Shown here: positions 23,534-34,660 of the stretch, piece after piece
How positions within the stretch are numbered: the first letter of the stretch is position 1
Layout: each line of letters starts with the position of its first letter
Assembly (NCBI GenBank): GCA_002633005.1
Contig: NMRA01000156.1
Location: forward strand, 308,894-357,142
Length of the DNA: 48,249 nucleotides
DNA from: Phoronis australis
Lineage: Eukaryota; Phoronida; Phoronidae
Reading direction: 5' to 3'
The notes under the pieces: model-generated
Seen by the model: the letters and a program-made list of their open reading frames with translations, nothing else
Database searches by the model: none
What the model was told of the DNA's origin: nothing
Translations under genes and position numbers: made by a program

Positions 23534-24596
23534 ATGTTTAGAATGGCGACCCGTTCCAGTGCCAAAGTATCTCCCATGCGCACAGAGTATGACAAACACC
23601 CAACGTTGACAACGAAGAACATTCCGCCGCCAGCTAATTACAGCGAACCAAGCGACAAGCAGCTCACTATACCATCGGTGAAGGCAAATTCTACATGCAA
23701 CACCGCGGCCAACGGTGTTTCGTCGAATCACCGAAACTGTTGGTCGGTAGACAGCAGCGATCAAGAATGGGCTGCAAAGGACGTCATAACGCATGCAGGA
23801 GGCCATCATCAAAAATACGAAAGCTGTAAGAGTCTAAGCGAAAGAAAATGCGAAATCGACACTGAGTCCTCTGTAACGAACCTCTCCGTCAGTACAAACT
23901 ACACGCCGCACACAGATCAAAAACGCGCAGTAGATCCCAGCAAGACTGGGGAATCTGTGGAAATCGCGTATGCAGCGCTAAATAATTACCATAATAATGA
24001 TCAAACAGCGACATACGATGGACTAAATGAGCTTTCAGGAGGTGCAATAGTGCGAAATGACGTCGAGGGTAGAACTACCTTTCCGGCGACGCGTTTGGAA
24101 GAAATGTCTACTTCTCGGGAGCAGAAATTTATCGCTATGCAGTGGAGCAGCGAAAGCAGACGACTGTCAGAAGTTTCAGGGCAGTCGAGAGTAATTGCTC
24201 ATTATTTGCCCTCTACAGGATCTGAGCATGAAAACGGCGGAAGATCACCAATGGTAGACCAAAGTCAACACAAACACCATCTTAGACCAGGAGAAGAGAA
24301 CGACCTTATTGATCTAGTAGGACACGGGAAGACTTCAAGATCAACTGCAAACAAAAAGATGTTAACACGACAGGCTAACAGTTATTGCCTGAAAGTGGAA
24401 AACACGAAAAAAGACTATACTAGGCCTGTTACAGAACAGCTTTCACAGGATTACAAAAGCTCAGGCAGTGAGACCGAACTGGGTCTTAGAAGGAACACGA
24501 TTTTTTCGGTTGCGTCATCCAGTAATGATGGTGGTCACAGTTATCGTGTGTTCTCGTCACATCGAAGGCGCAGCATTCACCCCGAAGAAAGCCACG
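23534..24596 (+). CDS. TMEM272-like four-TM protein, exon A: long N-terminal extension
   Basis: This exon encodes about 354 residues of hydrophilic, Ser/Thr/His/Asn-rich sequence without transmembrane segments or a recognised domain, presumably cytosolic and disordered. Two in-frame ATGs are candidates: 23534 (weak context, T at -3) and 23543 (A at -3 and G at +4, better). I start at the first. The exon ends at a strong donor, CACG|GTAAGC, leaving phase 1, which matches the next exon exactly. Beyond the donor the frame runs on to 24673, but the family pattern requires splicing here. TMEM272-like proteins are usually short (often under 200 residues), so the extension is unusual. Being open for over 1 kb in a repeat-rich region, it is very likely coding. 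Confidence 0.8.
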
Positions 24597-24714
24597 GTAA
24601 GCAGTATACTGCCATAAGATACACTTTTGACCTGATTTTCAACTTCAACCCTCGACAACGTCTTTTGACTTAGATATGAAAATGATCTCAAATTGATCCG
24701 TCAAATTAGAGGGA

Positions 24715-24845
24715 ATTTTGTAGCACCCCCTAATGGTCATTTGTGTGGTTATCCTGTGGTCTAATTGTCTGCTCGACATCTGAAAAGCTTTGGTCGTATT
24801 TTCATGAAATTTGGCACCGTAAGAAGTCAAAAGGGCGGTACGTGT
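24715..24845. repeat. Dispersed copy of the 'CCTAGTGGC' repeat, in an intron
   Basis: GTAGCACCCCCTAATGGTCA followed by TTTTCATGAAATTTGGCAC matches modules of the tandem block at 12887-14660. Confidence 0.55.
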
Positions 24846-25175
24846 CACTTTTCAATCTGCCCGTGCCCTGGACCAGGAGCAGGGGTTTTCACTAGTAATT
24901 TTGTGGAAGAGCGGTACCGGAACACATCTGGAGAACTGATTGACAGATTTCATTAACACAGGGATATGTGATGACAATGCGCCGGCACATGCCAATTCTT
25001 GGGTGAAGTCGACCACCGCAACACCCCATAAAAGGGACGTTTTAGTATTTTAGAGAGGAAAAACGTGCCTGGGTGATATCTAGAGAAGCAATTGACGGTT
25101 TTTCATTAACTCAAGAATACCGGAAATTTTGAAAAGTAGGTCAGTGGAAAAATTAAATATGTCATTTGATTTCAG

Positions 25176-25256
25176 GAAAATCACGTGTAAAAATATTGTC
25201 TATCATATTCTGGATTGTGTACCTGGTCCTCATTCCTGGAGCTCAGATAATTGTCG
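25176..25256 (+). CDS. TMEM272-like protein, exon B: first transmembrane segment
   Basis: The acceptor GATTTCAG ends at 25175 and the donor TCG|GTAAGT begins at 25257, giving an 81-bp phase 1 exon. It encodes a short basic stretch (KSRVK) followed by TM1, ILSIIFWIVYLVLIPGAQII. In the family the first membrane segment leads straight into the Cys-containing loop before TM2, which is what the next exon supplies. Confidence 0.85.
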
Positions 25257-26328
25257 GTAAGTTTCCGAAGAGCGACCAAGAGCTTCTTGTGAATCATCAG
25301 GAACACTTCGGGTATTTTCGGCTCTCCAACTTTCATCTCGGAGGTGAACGTTTTCTTTGCTGCGCACGTGCCAACTTCAGCAATTCTCCAGTTTGCAAGT
25401 CACGTGACTCGTTGTTTGCACGTGGGCAGGGGAAATTTGAGGCTACCAGATTACTCGAGGCGTTTCGGATGCTAATGAATATGTCTTATTGGTTTGTCGA
25501 CAGACAGACATACATACAATAAATGACATTTCACAAAAACACCACAGTTCTTTGCATGTAAAATGTTTGTTTTCCTCTATTTCACCTGCAGTGAAAAATT
25601 CGAAGCCGCATGTGCAATGCGTGAATCAGCAAACCGGAAATCATATTCGTGTAAAGTAACCTTAAGTTGCATTGAATGAGAGGTGGATTCGAGGTAGTTA
25701 TCGCCATAGTTCGATCTCAAATACAAACAAATTACAACGATTCATTAACTTTGTCGTGTAACTTATTAACGAATATTACCCACGAAAACATCCTTTTTTA
25801 TGTCATTTAATTGAAAATGGGTCTTAATCCGTCGCCAATCCTTAAATGTTTGAAGGAACTTTGAAAACTCTTTCAAAGTCTGCAGAATGGGTCAAAGCTG
25901 TCACACAAAACATCGGCGTTATCATTTATTGTGAGTAATATGAAGCTTGGACTGCCGATGGGAAGAACGGACACAAAACTGAGAACGGCGGGCAAGTTAT
26001 GGAAAGAAAAAACCCTCGGATGGGAAGGACGCGCGTTAATTAAAGTCAATGTCGTGTCGCTTATCAAACGTCTCTAAGTCCTGCTTACCTGTGTGGTTGA
26101 ACCCTCATTCGACAAAATTGGTGTGGAATGTAGGTGATACTTAGTGCAAGAAATTTCCAGTGGTTGTGCTAATTAAACGGACAAATGGACTACAGCTTTC
26201 ACAACCCTGTTATTCCCATTTTCTCCAGTCCTTCACATTTTCGTGTCCATCCTTGCTATCGACAGTCCAAGCTTCACACTAGACAATCACACCGGATGCT
26301 TTGTTGTTATGTCCTTTTCTGTCAATAG

Positions 26329-26559
26329 TTGGGAAGCATGGATTAGCGTCTTGCGAAGAGAAAGAAATGATTCCGAAGTACCTCCTGGTTGGTGGCATTT
26401 TCGGACTGATAGAGGGATTTGTGATTGGAATACGATTGTTCGGAATGAAACAGCTCAATAAAGGACGTTTCGAAAAGATGGATTTAAGTCTTCCTCAGAA
26501 GATTGTAGAGTACACATGGATACTTGGTTTGATCTTCCTCTTGTTCTGGACGATTGCAG
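26329..26559 (+). CDS. TMEM272-like protein, exon C: TM2 and start of TM3
   Basis: The acceptor CTTTTCTGTCAATAG ends at 26328 and the exon enters with two bases, completing the split codon from exon B. It encodes GKHGLASCEEKEMIPKYLLV and GGIFGLIEGFVIGIRLFG, matching the family signature Cys-x(n)-IPxYLxVGGxFG with TM2, then a basic loop and the start of TM3 (ILGLIFLLFWTIAG). I chose the donor at 26560 (GCAG|GTATGG) over the one at 26577 because it is phase 1 and places the W-x-I-A-G motif at the family position. The earlier AG at 26228 would put the wrong frame over the conserved motif. Confidence 0.88.
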
Positions 26560-27849
26560 GTATGGCTGTGAAAAAGGTATTGGTTGACCTTTTCAGATAA
26601 AGAAGAGAGCATAGCAAACAGTGGAAGTCTTTCCATACAAGTCAGAATGAAACCAACCAATGAAAGCAAGAATGTACATCTACATTCCTAGCCAAAAAGT
26701 GGCCTCACTGAATGATATGCCAAAAAGCTAAGACCACAAAAACGTTTCCAGACAACATTAACGTTGAGCAATTCAAAAAAGGAACCCGCTTCGACGGGTC
26801 AAAGTGGCCAATTTCAAAGCAACCTGAAATAAGAATGAACAGGTTTATCAAGTCAAAACTAACACATTTGAACTCCATTCCGACCACACTATAACCACGG
26901 AAAACAAGAAGTGTTCACTTGCCTTGTTTCAGAATTCGGCGTTTTGGACGCGTCACAATATTAAATTAAAACAATCGACCCTCCGTATGTGTGTGAAACA
27001 GAATATCTCAAGGTACCAGTCACGTGAGTCACGTGACCGAAGCAGCTCTCTGTATTGCTTTCATGTCAATATTCTCAAAAATCCATTAAGTGACATTCTC
27101 GAGATGATTTTTTTTCGTAGCCACGATTCGAACAATATTCAGGAATGATGTTTCCAACAAACCAGGAGAATTTTCAATGAAATGAGAGATTTCAATCTCT
27201 TTGACCCGCTGAATTTAAGACAGTGAGATTTGTAACAGCTTAACTGAATTTAGAATTTAGTGGACAATTTGGGAATTCATTGAAAACAGGAAAATTTGGG
27301 AAAAATTCAATAAGAAAGTTTTAGAGAAAACTGTGTTTCTAACAGAGAGAAACATTGTTAGCTTATTTCTCGAAAACAAATTGCTCCGAATGTTGAAATA
27401 AAAAAAATTCACAGCAAATACACTGGTAGACAGACTGTTTCGGTGTCTCGAATTTTGGAGCGGAAAAAAATTAATGGTTCATTCAAAGGCAGGTAGAGTT
27501 AAATTTCAGACATATGACAACACTGCATTGACTTCGTAAGTTCGGGTAACGATTTTCCCATCATTTACTGATGCTCTAGAAAAAAGCGAAATACGGTGAC
27601 AACGCAAACTCGGAATCAGACGTGCATTCAGTAATAGTAATATCTTATGAGCTTGGCGAGATTATGCTTATACAACACAAAATCTCGCGTTTTGAGATTA
27701 AGCTCACGGCGTTGCACGCGCGCACTAGGAAAATGAAGGCAATTACAAGCTTAAGGCTACGTATGGGTACTTATAGTTATCGAACTATATACCTGTATGA
27801 GATCGTCTAAATTAATCGACAGGTGCATTTCGCTACAAAAACAGTAGAA

Positions 27850-28215
27850 TTTAACTCTGTGAAAATGTATATTTTCTGAAGATACACAGCCTGCAGAACT
27901 TGGCTTTACATTCATCTGTTAGTAATTAGGTCAAGCAAAGATTTTATAAAGAATGAATAACAAAACAACGGCTGCAGTAACAAGTCTAAATTTCGTTTGA
28001 TGCAAATGTTCACCATGAAACGTAAAAACGCTGTTACGATTTTCTAAATTTTCATTTCCAGTTTTTCCCATAGTCCCTCGTACAAAATTGAACATTTTAA
28101 AACAATCTCGTTTTGAAGAACAGTGCATAAAACATAGTGTACGGGAGTTTCAAATGAATCCGATTATTCATTTCTGACGAATGATGTTCCGAAGTTTGCT
28201 AAATTAGAACATTTT
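27850..28215. repeat. Dispersed repeat family C, copy 3, in the last intron
   Basis: Collinear with 7190-7600 and 8130-8590: 'TATATTTTCTGAAG', 'AAATTTCGTTTGATG', 'GCTGTTACGATTTTCTAAATT', 'TTGAACATTTTAAAACAA', 'GAAGAACAGTGCATAAA' (each block within 20 bp). Confidence 0.65.
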
Positions 28216-29197
28216 TTCTAGGGTTCCTTCTTTTACATAAGCCATGATTTCTCATGAGTCTCTGGACATTAGCACTGAAGCTTGACCCTGGTGCAGGTTG
28301 AGAGTTATGTTTTCACTGTTGATGGTCTCCTTGATTTTACTTGACTGACCGTTATTATTGTGTACACGTCAATACCTAATGCCCAGTTTCGTTTGCAGTA
28401 GCACACATATACTCCCTAGACTGACTTGAGCATCGACCGTAAACCCATATCAACTCATACTCAACCCCGCTTCACTCCTACCATAAAATTCCACACACAG
28501 GACTCATGGGATTTGAGGCCCTATGGGCGAAACTAACCATTTCCTGTAGATCGCGTGAAATACAACATTCCAAATGTAATTCCACGAGTTTATGTATAAT
28601 TGAGGACTATTAACTATAAGTTAATTTAACATAAAATTGATTCCAGGTGATCAGTGTAATGGGCCCACCTGGGCGGCCTGCGTGCGTCTGTTACAACGTG
28701 TACCAGACCGGCTGCAATTAATTTTTAAACCCTTTTAGATGTAAGCCCAAATCTTTATTTGCATCTTCTGTTAAACTTGGCCACAGTGATAAGAATTGTC
28801 ATTTAAGGTACACGAAATCACGCAAATTAGCAAAACCATTCCACGAAAATAATGAATAGATAAGACAACAAAACAGCACACATGAAGTTTGAAATGGTTA
28901 ACAGGCTTTTATGCGCGAAATAATGTGTTTCCTGGAAAATGTAAAACATGCAAAAGTTTCGTGGCCTACGAAGGAAAGGATGCGTGATATCACGGAAGGA
29001 CATATCATTACCTTGGCACGTCATATAATACAGCTATAGTGCTGTAACACACAATGGGTACATAGCCATACATAAGGCTATGCTCGCCACCAAGAACAAC
29101 CTGCCTGAACGACAATCTTGTATAATTCACCATATCACCACCAGCACTGAAAACTCCGTTATATTGGAGACACTAGGTGCTGTGCATACCAGGTGTG

Positions 29198-29338
29198 CGT
29201 TCAGTAGACACTAGGACCTACGCTAGGACCTAGCTAAAACCTAGTCAAAGTCACGTGTTCTCATTTAAAATACACGGCAATATCTCACGTAATCTCGCGA
29301 AATCTTGCTTTTTAGCGAGGTCCTAGCGTTACTGAACG
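29198..29338. mobile_element. MITE family B, copy 2 (141 bp)
   Basis: Same ends and interior as 10731-10870, same orientation, with only scattered substitutions, so it is a younger pair than the copy at 11560. It lies in the last intron of the TMEM272-like gene. Confidence 0.85.
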
Positions 29339-29436
29339 GGAGGCAGGCCTAAAGAACACGAGGTTCTTGACAAACCCACTAGCGTCATCTGGAGATTGTT
29401 TTTCAGTACCTAGATAGTCAGATCTTTAACTAAGTT

Positions 29437-29591
29437 TTACGGGGTACGTTCTGAGCTATGAATTGTGTATTCGCCGAATTTTGATAGTTCCTGTCTTTTT
29501 CATGGACTTTTGTCTCATATTGTACTTTTTCAGTTTTTGTTTCTCTGAGGCGGACCTTTTTGCCCACTTTGCCTCCCCCCGGGTGAGCGCA
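29437..29591. mobile_element. MITE family A, copy 2, left end missing
   Basis: It matches the interior of 16375-16605 from GGGGTACGTTCTGAGCTATG onward through TTGTTTCTCTGAGGCGGACC to the end GGGTGAGCGCA. The left terminal inverted repeat is absent. Confidence 0.75.
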
Positions 29592-29781
29592 TGCATTGTC
29601 CTATCGCCACTGAGAAGTCAGTTATTCAATACTTGCGCTAATGGCCTTCATACCATGATGCACCGGGCTGTCACTTCAGCCAGCACTTCTGCAAAAACTG
29701 ATTCCATGTTGACGATATCATCGATTTTAAAATTCTACCGCTTTTTTACTATAATTTTCTTAAGATCTTGTGTTTTTGTAG

Positions 29782-29996
29782 GTGCATATTGGACTTTTGC
29801 TTTGATGAGACGTGGCTACATCGACAACGGTGTTTGGGTAGCACAGAAACATGGCACTGAGTCCTGTGGAGTAACTGTTTACACGTTTACCGTCTGGTGC
29901 ACAGTGGTGAATCTGTCTGCTCTCGTTCTTTTCGTCACGCTACTCCTCTTGGTTGCGGTGTGCGAAGGTATTCCGCGACATTGTGTGACGCGCTGA
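29782..29996 (+). CDS. TMEM272-like protein, exon D: end of TM3, loop, TM4, stop
   Basis: The acceptor TGTGTTTTTGTAG ends at 29781. Entering with two bases it completes the Gly codon from exon C and encodes AYWTFALMRRGYIDNGVWVA, a loop with the conserved Cys (SCGVTVYTFTVW), TM4 (VVNLSALVLFVTLLLLVAV), and a short tail ending at TGA (29994-29996). This is the expected C-terminal part of a TMEM272-like protein. An open frame continuing upstream of the acceptor (from 29463) is partly MITE A and intron and is not used. Confidence 0.88.
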
Positions 29997-30669
29997 AAAT
30001 ACCACTACAGCAGTGTCAACATGCGCTGCGTTCCATGGATGAAAGGGATTACACAAAACACATGATCACAGATATCTTCGCGAGATATCGCCATACATCA
30101 CACGAGTTTTTCTCACGAGTGTCGTGGGTCTCCGCACAGCAGTCTGGCGGACATGAACGCTGAAAAAGACTCAGTCTAAGCAAATAACCAGCGTAGCTAA
30201 GTTGGAACTGACCTACGCACCAACAAAAGGAACTACGTATTAGATTAACTTGTCGGTCGACTCGAATCCGCGCGCTTGAAAACTTGCGGTGCGTGGTAAG
30301 TGTCTCTTGGATGGTAGTACGTGTTCCCCTCGCGTGTTCAGGTTTTCAATATTTTCAGTATTGCGTGGCCAGTGGTAAGGGTTCGATTACCACCCCTGCC
30401 AGGTTTTATATGTCGGGGAATGGTGACTGCCTTTTATAGGACCGCAACCGGTACCCGAAATTACCCGAAACCGCTTCTTTCGTTGTGCAACCGACGGCTC
30501 CGTACGTGTCACCTTGCTTCCACAGTGCTGCGCGTGGGCGCTTATTTTTTGAAGATGTGTTTTGACCCGGCGCTTATTTAAAATCCGGCGGTTTGGCCAG
30601 TCATGCACACCCGGCACTCACCGGTGATTCTTGTTGCGAACTACATGGTATGTTTGCTAAGTTTTTACA

Positions 30670-30675
30670 AATAAA
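30670..30675 (+). terminator. Candidate polyadenylation signal for the TMEM272-like gene
   Basis: AATAAA followed by a GT-rich stretch (CAGTGTTTTCGACAGTGTTC), the first such signal I see after the stop codon, giving a 3' untranslated region near 690 bp. Confidence 0.5.
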
Positions 30676-30689
30676 TATCAGTGTTTTCG

Positions 30690-31430
30690 ACAGTGTTCGT
30701 TTCACTTGCCAGCCATATCCAGACGATTGAGGGACTGTCAGTGACTTCTGCACGTTATATACATTTTAAAAACAACCTCTGCCATTCATATTTTTTTACG
30801 CTTACATCGCTTCTATTTATCCCACGCGCGTTGAATCTGTCGAGGGAAATACGGCCATGAAATAAAGTTTTCCGTATTCACTTCCCGCATTACTCTAACA
30901 GCGACCTCTGACATGCCTTGGAAAGTTCAAAAGGTAGGTCAATGTCGACTCGACGTCTTCAGCCGGTTCGATCATCAAACTTTCCGAATATAGTTTAAAG
31001 TAACACAATTGCAACAGTGTAACTAACACTCGACATGCAACCAGGCCCTAAACGTAAAATCTGGAACAAAACTGTTAATTATAAGACACCTATGTCTCAG
31101 TTTTGAATTGCTGAATAGTATATCGTCTGCAACTGACTCAGGCGACGATTCCTAGGAAATTAAAAATTAATATCAAATATTGTTGTTTTTTACCCATTTC
31201 CAGGAGATGTTACAAGATCACTGCTCAGTTGCCGTTGTTTTCATCTTTGCTACCTCTTTTCAAGAAATAAATCGTTACTTTTAAAACTGTTTTTTTTCAA
31301 GAGAAAACTTGCAACCTAACGCGCAAGTACATAAATATAGGATGTGATCCGCCATGTGAACAGTTTGGATGAAGTATTCGAAAAATCTGCCGAAAAATGC
31401 AAGAAACTTAGGGATTCGAAGCGCATGGGA
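30690..31430. other. Intergenic stretch, no gene recognised
   Basis: Nothing recognisable. Just upstream, GGCGCTTATTT occurs at about 30538 and 30569, and again near 31640, as a short dispersed motif. Confidence 0.4.
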
Positions 31431-31435
31431 TAAAT

Positions 31436-31553
31436 ACAAAACGTACCTCGATTGGCGTACATGTTCATGAAGTAATATCGAGGTCGATACGCGGAATAAT
31501 GTCTCGTGGGATATTACTTCATGAACATGTACGCCACTCTCGGTACGTTTTGT
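31436..31553. repeat. Long hairpin: 27-bp perfect core, about 44-bp arms
   Basis: 31453-31479 is the exact inverse complement of 31510-31536, with a 30-bp loop. Outside this core the pairing continues with few mismatches through AAAACGTACC / GGTACGTTTT. There is no terminal duplication I can see. Confidence 0.9.
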
Positions 31554-31677
31554 GTATGTATTAATTTCCACGCGTTATGTTGACTTACATTTAGTAAACA
31601 GTAAGTTCTTGAATTACCGAGCCCGGGTTATTTGAGACCAGGCGCTTATTTGGCAAGGACGATTTCCGTTACCCGGC

Positions 31678-31875
31678 TGATACGCCGTAAAATGTAACAA
31701 TTTCGTAAAATGTAACAACTGTTACATTGTACGTCATTGTTACATTTTACATTGCTAAGCCTCTCCTAAAATGTAACAGGTTGTTACATTTTACGTAGTT
31801 GTTACATTTTACGTCGGATGCACATGCAAGAAATGTACCATTGTTACATTTCACGAAACCAACGTCATATTTCAA
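31678..31875. repeat. Left TIR of the 2.3-kb element
   Basis: It contains the 13-bp word or its complement near 31686, 31704, 31721, 31738, 31766, 31783, 31800 and 31843, with minor variants. Neighbouring inverted words could form small hairpins. Confidence 0.85.
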
Positions 31876-32195
31876 GGAAATGACCAAAATCACAAACAAG
31901 TGGTATCTGACACGGCCGGGGGTACTCGAGTATTTTTGGACGAGTGGTGCCGCCCGAAAAAAGATAGATACCTACCCGTTTAGAGAGTGGACTCAGACAA
32001 AAAATGACGCATGAAGAAACTAGTGTAAAAAACATTTTCGCCCAGTTCTGTTCTAGAAAATCAGAAAATGCACCTTTTTAAATACTATTTGTCGAAAATG
32101 ACTCCATTTTGGAGATTTTTTTGTTATGAAAAAACACCCTGGGGGCTGACACTGCATAAATTTGGCTACCCATTATCATTTATATTAGTATTAAA

Positions 32196-32264
32196 TTACT
32201 ATTACTACCATTACTGCTATTACTACTATTACCACTTTCACTACTATCACCCTTTATCGTTATC

Positions 32265-32315
<51 letters not shown>

Positions 32316-32327
32316 GTAATAATAATT
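32196..32327. repeat. (TTACTA)n and (TAA)n microsatellites
   Basis: A TACTAT/TTACCA-rich tract to about 32262, then an almost pure TAA run to 32327, inside the 2.3-kb element. Confidence 0.95.
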
Positions 32328-33792
32328 TTTAAATTTATTTATTGAGGACACAGTGCAATATACACAATACATGTTTAACAAAGTGCTAATACATCATGTT
32401 CCTCAAAGATTTTAAAATCATCTTATTTATGGTTCAATGTACTGTTTTCACCGGGCTTCCCATAGTGAACAGCGAGTTCTGTTTCAAAGGATTTTAAAGG
32501 GATTCCTATGTTCAGCCTTAAAGGCCTACCATTGTGCCAAAATGACTATTTTTATATCTAAAATACATGCATTGGTGAAAAACATCAACATACGGCATCA
32601 TATCATACCCCAGTCGTTAATTAAGTAGGCCTTTTACAATACAGTAGCCCCACCACGAACCCAATTTAGCGCCAAAAAACTTGAGATGGCGCTTGCACCA
32701 ATCGAAGTCTTTGGCAACAACGAATTTGGATTTCACCGTGTCTCCATCATATCGGAATCAGCGATGACAGGCCTTTTGATTTAGAGCAAAACACTTTCAA
32801 AATCAAAGAAACACATTGATTCTTCATTTCATGTCAATTATATTCAAATTCATTGAAAATTTTATATTAGAAATGATTCGCCTTGAAACCCTGCAACCCA
32901 TAGTGTCCGCCATTTTGAGTATCTTTAATATATCAAAACTATAAAATAAAGTCTCGATTGCATGAAAACATACCGAATATCACCATTTTAGACCGGTTTG
33001 ATATCATAGGAACAATGATATTTCATGCAGCTTTTAAGCTGTTTAAATCACGTTAGTATGTCTCCACTATTTTGAACTATTGGCTCGCTCTTCTGAGAGA
33101 CGATCTTTCGCTGTTGCATTGCCAAAATATGTCAACGTGCCGCAAATAAATGCGTGCTTTTATTTCCTTCCACCACAATGTCTTAAGAAAGTGTCATTCG
33201 TAACTAAGGTGGTAGACAGAACCCGTCGGCATCAGAAACTTGGGTCTTGCTCATTTTGTGTGAAGCAGGGCAATTACTGCATTAGTGATGGCTCGAAGGC
33301 AATAAAACACTGGCTGAAATAAACCGAACTGCCGTGGACAAAACGGGGGTTTTTCTATCAAATTAGCTACCGAAATTTAATTCTCCGTGAAAATTTTTGT
33401 TATTGTCGTTTGTTCCCCAAGAAATATAATAAATACTAGCCAAATATGATGTCATTGTTTCCGTTGTGCTTACCAAGGGAAATGTGTTTATTGTAATGCC
33501 GGATACATATATGGTTTATGACCTGTGAACGGCAATAAAAGATTGCAGGAACAGTGAACTATAAAAAATTGTTACCTGATCCTGTAAACTCCCTTTGTCT
33601 GGAATTGAAACTGTGCAGGGTACATTTTTGACTATACCAAGAAACTACTCGTGTCAATAAACAATGGGAAGCACATACGGACACATCAATAAATTCGAGC
33701 TGGCACATTTGATAGAATTTCATTCAAACACTCCGAAAAAGAAAGCGTTAAGTGCGGTGTTGACCGTTTTCCTCCTTGTGACAAATACCATG

Positions 33793-33990
33793 AAAACTCA
33801 TGAAATATGACTTCGCTTTCGTAAAATGTAACAATGGTACATTTCTCGCATGTTCATTCCACGTAAATTGTAACAATTACATAAAATGTAACAACTTGTT
33901 AAGAGAGGCCCAGCAACGTAAAATGTAACAATGGCGCAAAACGTAACAGTTGTTACATTTTACGAAATTGTTACATTTTACGGCGTATCA
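33793..33990. repeat. Right TIR of the 2.3-kb element
   Basis: Inverse complement of 31678-31875 with substitutions (for example GTTACGTTTTGCGCC for the corresponding left block) and small indels. Both arms share the block GAAATGTACCATTGTTACAT and an inner end GTCATATTTCA. Confidence 0.85.
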
Positions 33991-34383
33991 CCCGGCACAT
34001 ATTCGCAACCAGCGATTGTAAAGTACCGGCGCATGCACGCGACACTACGGTAATTTTGGTTTTGTCAATCTTACCGGATGTTGAAACAATATTTAAACAA
34101 CGAAATTTCGTCTTACAGCTTGTTTTAAATAACTTACTCTTGTATAGGGCCACCGCCCGAAAGCGACCGAAGAACAATGTCTCTTATGATTAATACAGGG
34201 GCACTCACTTTTGAGTCCCGAAATTGAATTTCTTGCCTATATCATTTTTATGAACTCGCATATACACATAGGATCCATGGGTGCACATTGCAGCCATCTC
34301 TCTCTTTCTGGACCTCTTGTAGGATCGTACTAAGATTTGGCGGATGTGTTCCTATGAAACTGACGAGTATCTCCTAAGCTCAT

Positions 34384-34660
34384 GGGCGGCGCTGCACTGA
34401 AAAAAGTGGGGGCTCTAGCCCCCCCCCCAGCCCCCTATGGTGCGCCGCACTCCTACCGATCTTTTGGAAATTTGACTTTTTCACGTTTGGCTCTCTGTCT
34501 TTGAAGTTACTTGACCGATTTTCATGAAGTAGGAAAATAGTTTCTATTTGAGAGACAATACCTTCCTATTTTTGGACGGGTTCGACGAATTCTGCGCCAT
34601 CTGATGGCTGCTTTTATGATACTTGTCAACGCTATACGTTGCTCTTGTAATATGATTGAA
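34384..34660. repeat. Repeat remnant: GGCGGCGC-ended piece plus 'CCATCTGATGGC' module
   Basis: 34384-34447 carries GGGCGGCGCTGCAC at the left, a C-run, and CCCCTATGGTGCGCCGC at the right. Similar ends occur at about 36163 and 42146. 34460-34660 is collinear with 14450-14645 of the tandem block, including TTGAAGTTACTTGACCGATT, TTTTGGACGGGTT and a TGCGCCATCTGATGGC core. Confidence 0.55.

Larger units (their letters stand above)
31672..33996. mobile_element. 2.3-kb DNA element with long palindromic TIRs
   Basis: The element 31678-33990 is flanked by the direct repeat CCCGGC (31672-31677 and 33991-33996). It starts TGATACGCCGTAAAATGTAA and ends with the inverse. The inverted arms are about 198 bp (31678-31875 and 33793-33990) and diverged but collinear. 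Each arm is made of seven or eight copies, in both orientations, of the word GTTACATTTTACG. The 1.9-kb interior has no recognisable transposase: its open frames (31799-32014, 33080-33322) show no motif. It is therefore probably non-autonomous. I do not recognise the superfamily. Confidence 0.85.

Noticed and set aside
26229-26461. Alternative acceptor at 26228 with the frame LHIFVSILAIDSPS
   Set aside because: It puts the wrong frame over the conserved IPKYLLVGGIFG motif. The acceptor at 26328 keeps phase 1 and the family pattern.
30373-30405. GGTTCGATTACC, suggesting a tRNA T-arm
   Set aside because: The five-base T stem does not pair when TTCGATT is placed as the loop, and no acceptor, D or anticodon arm can be built upstream.
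31281-31571. Minus-strand open frame of 96 codons
   Set aside because: It runs through both arms of the long hairpin at 31436-31553 and has no protein-like motif.
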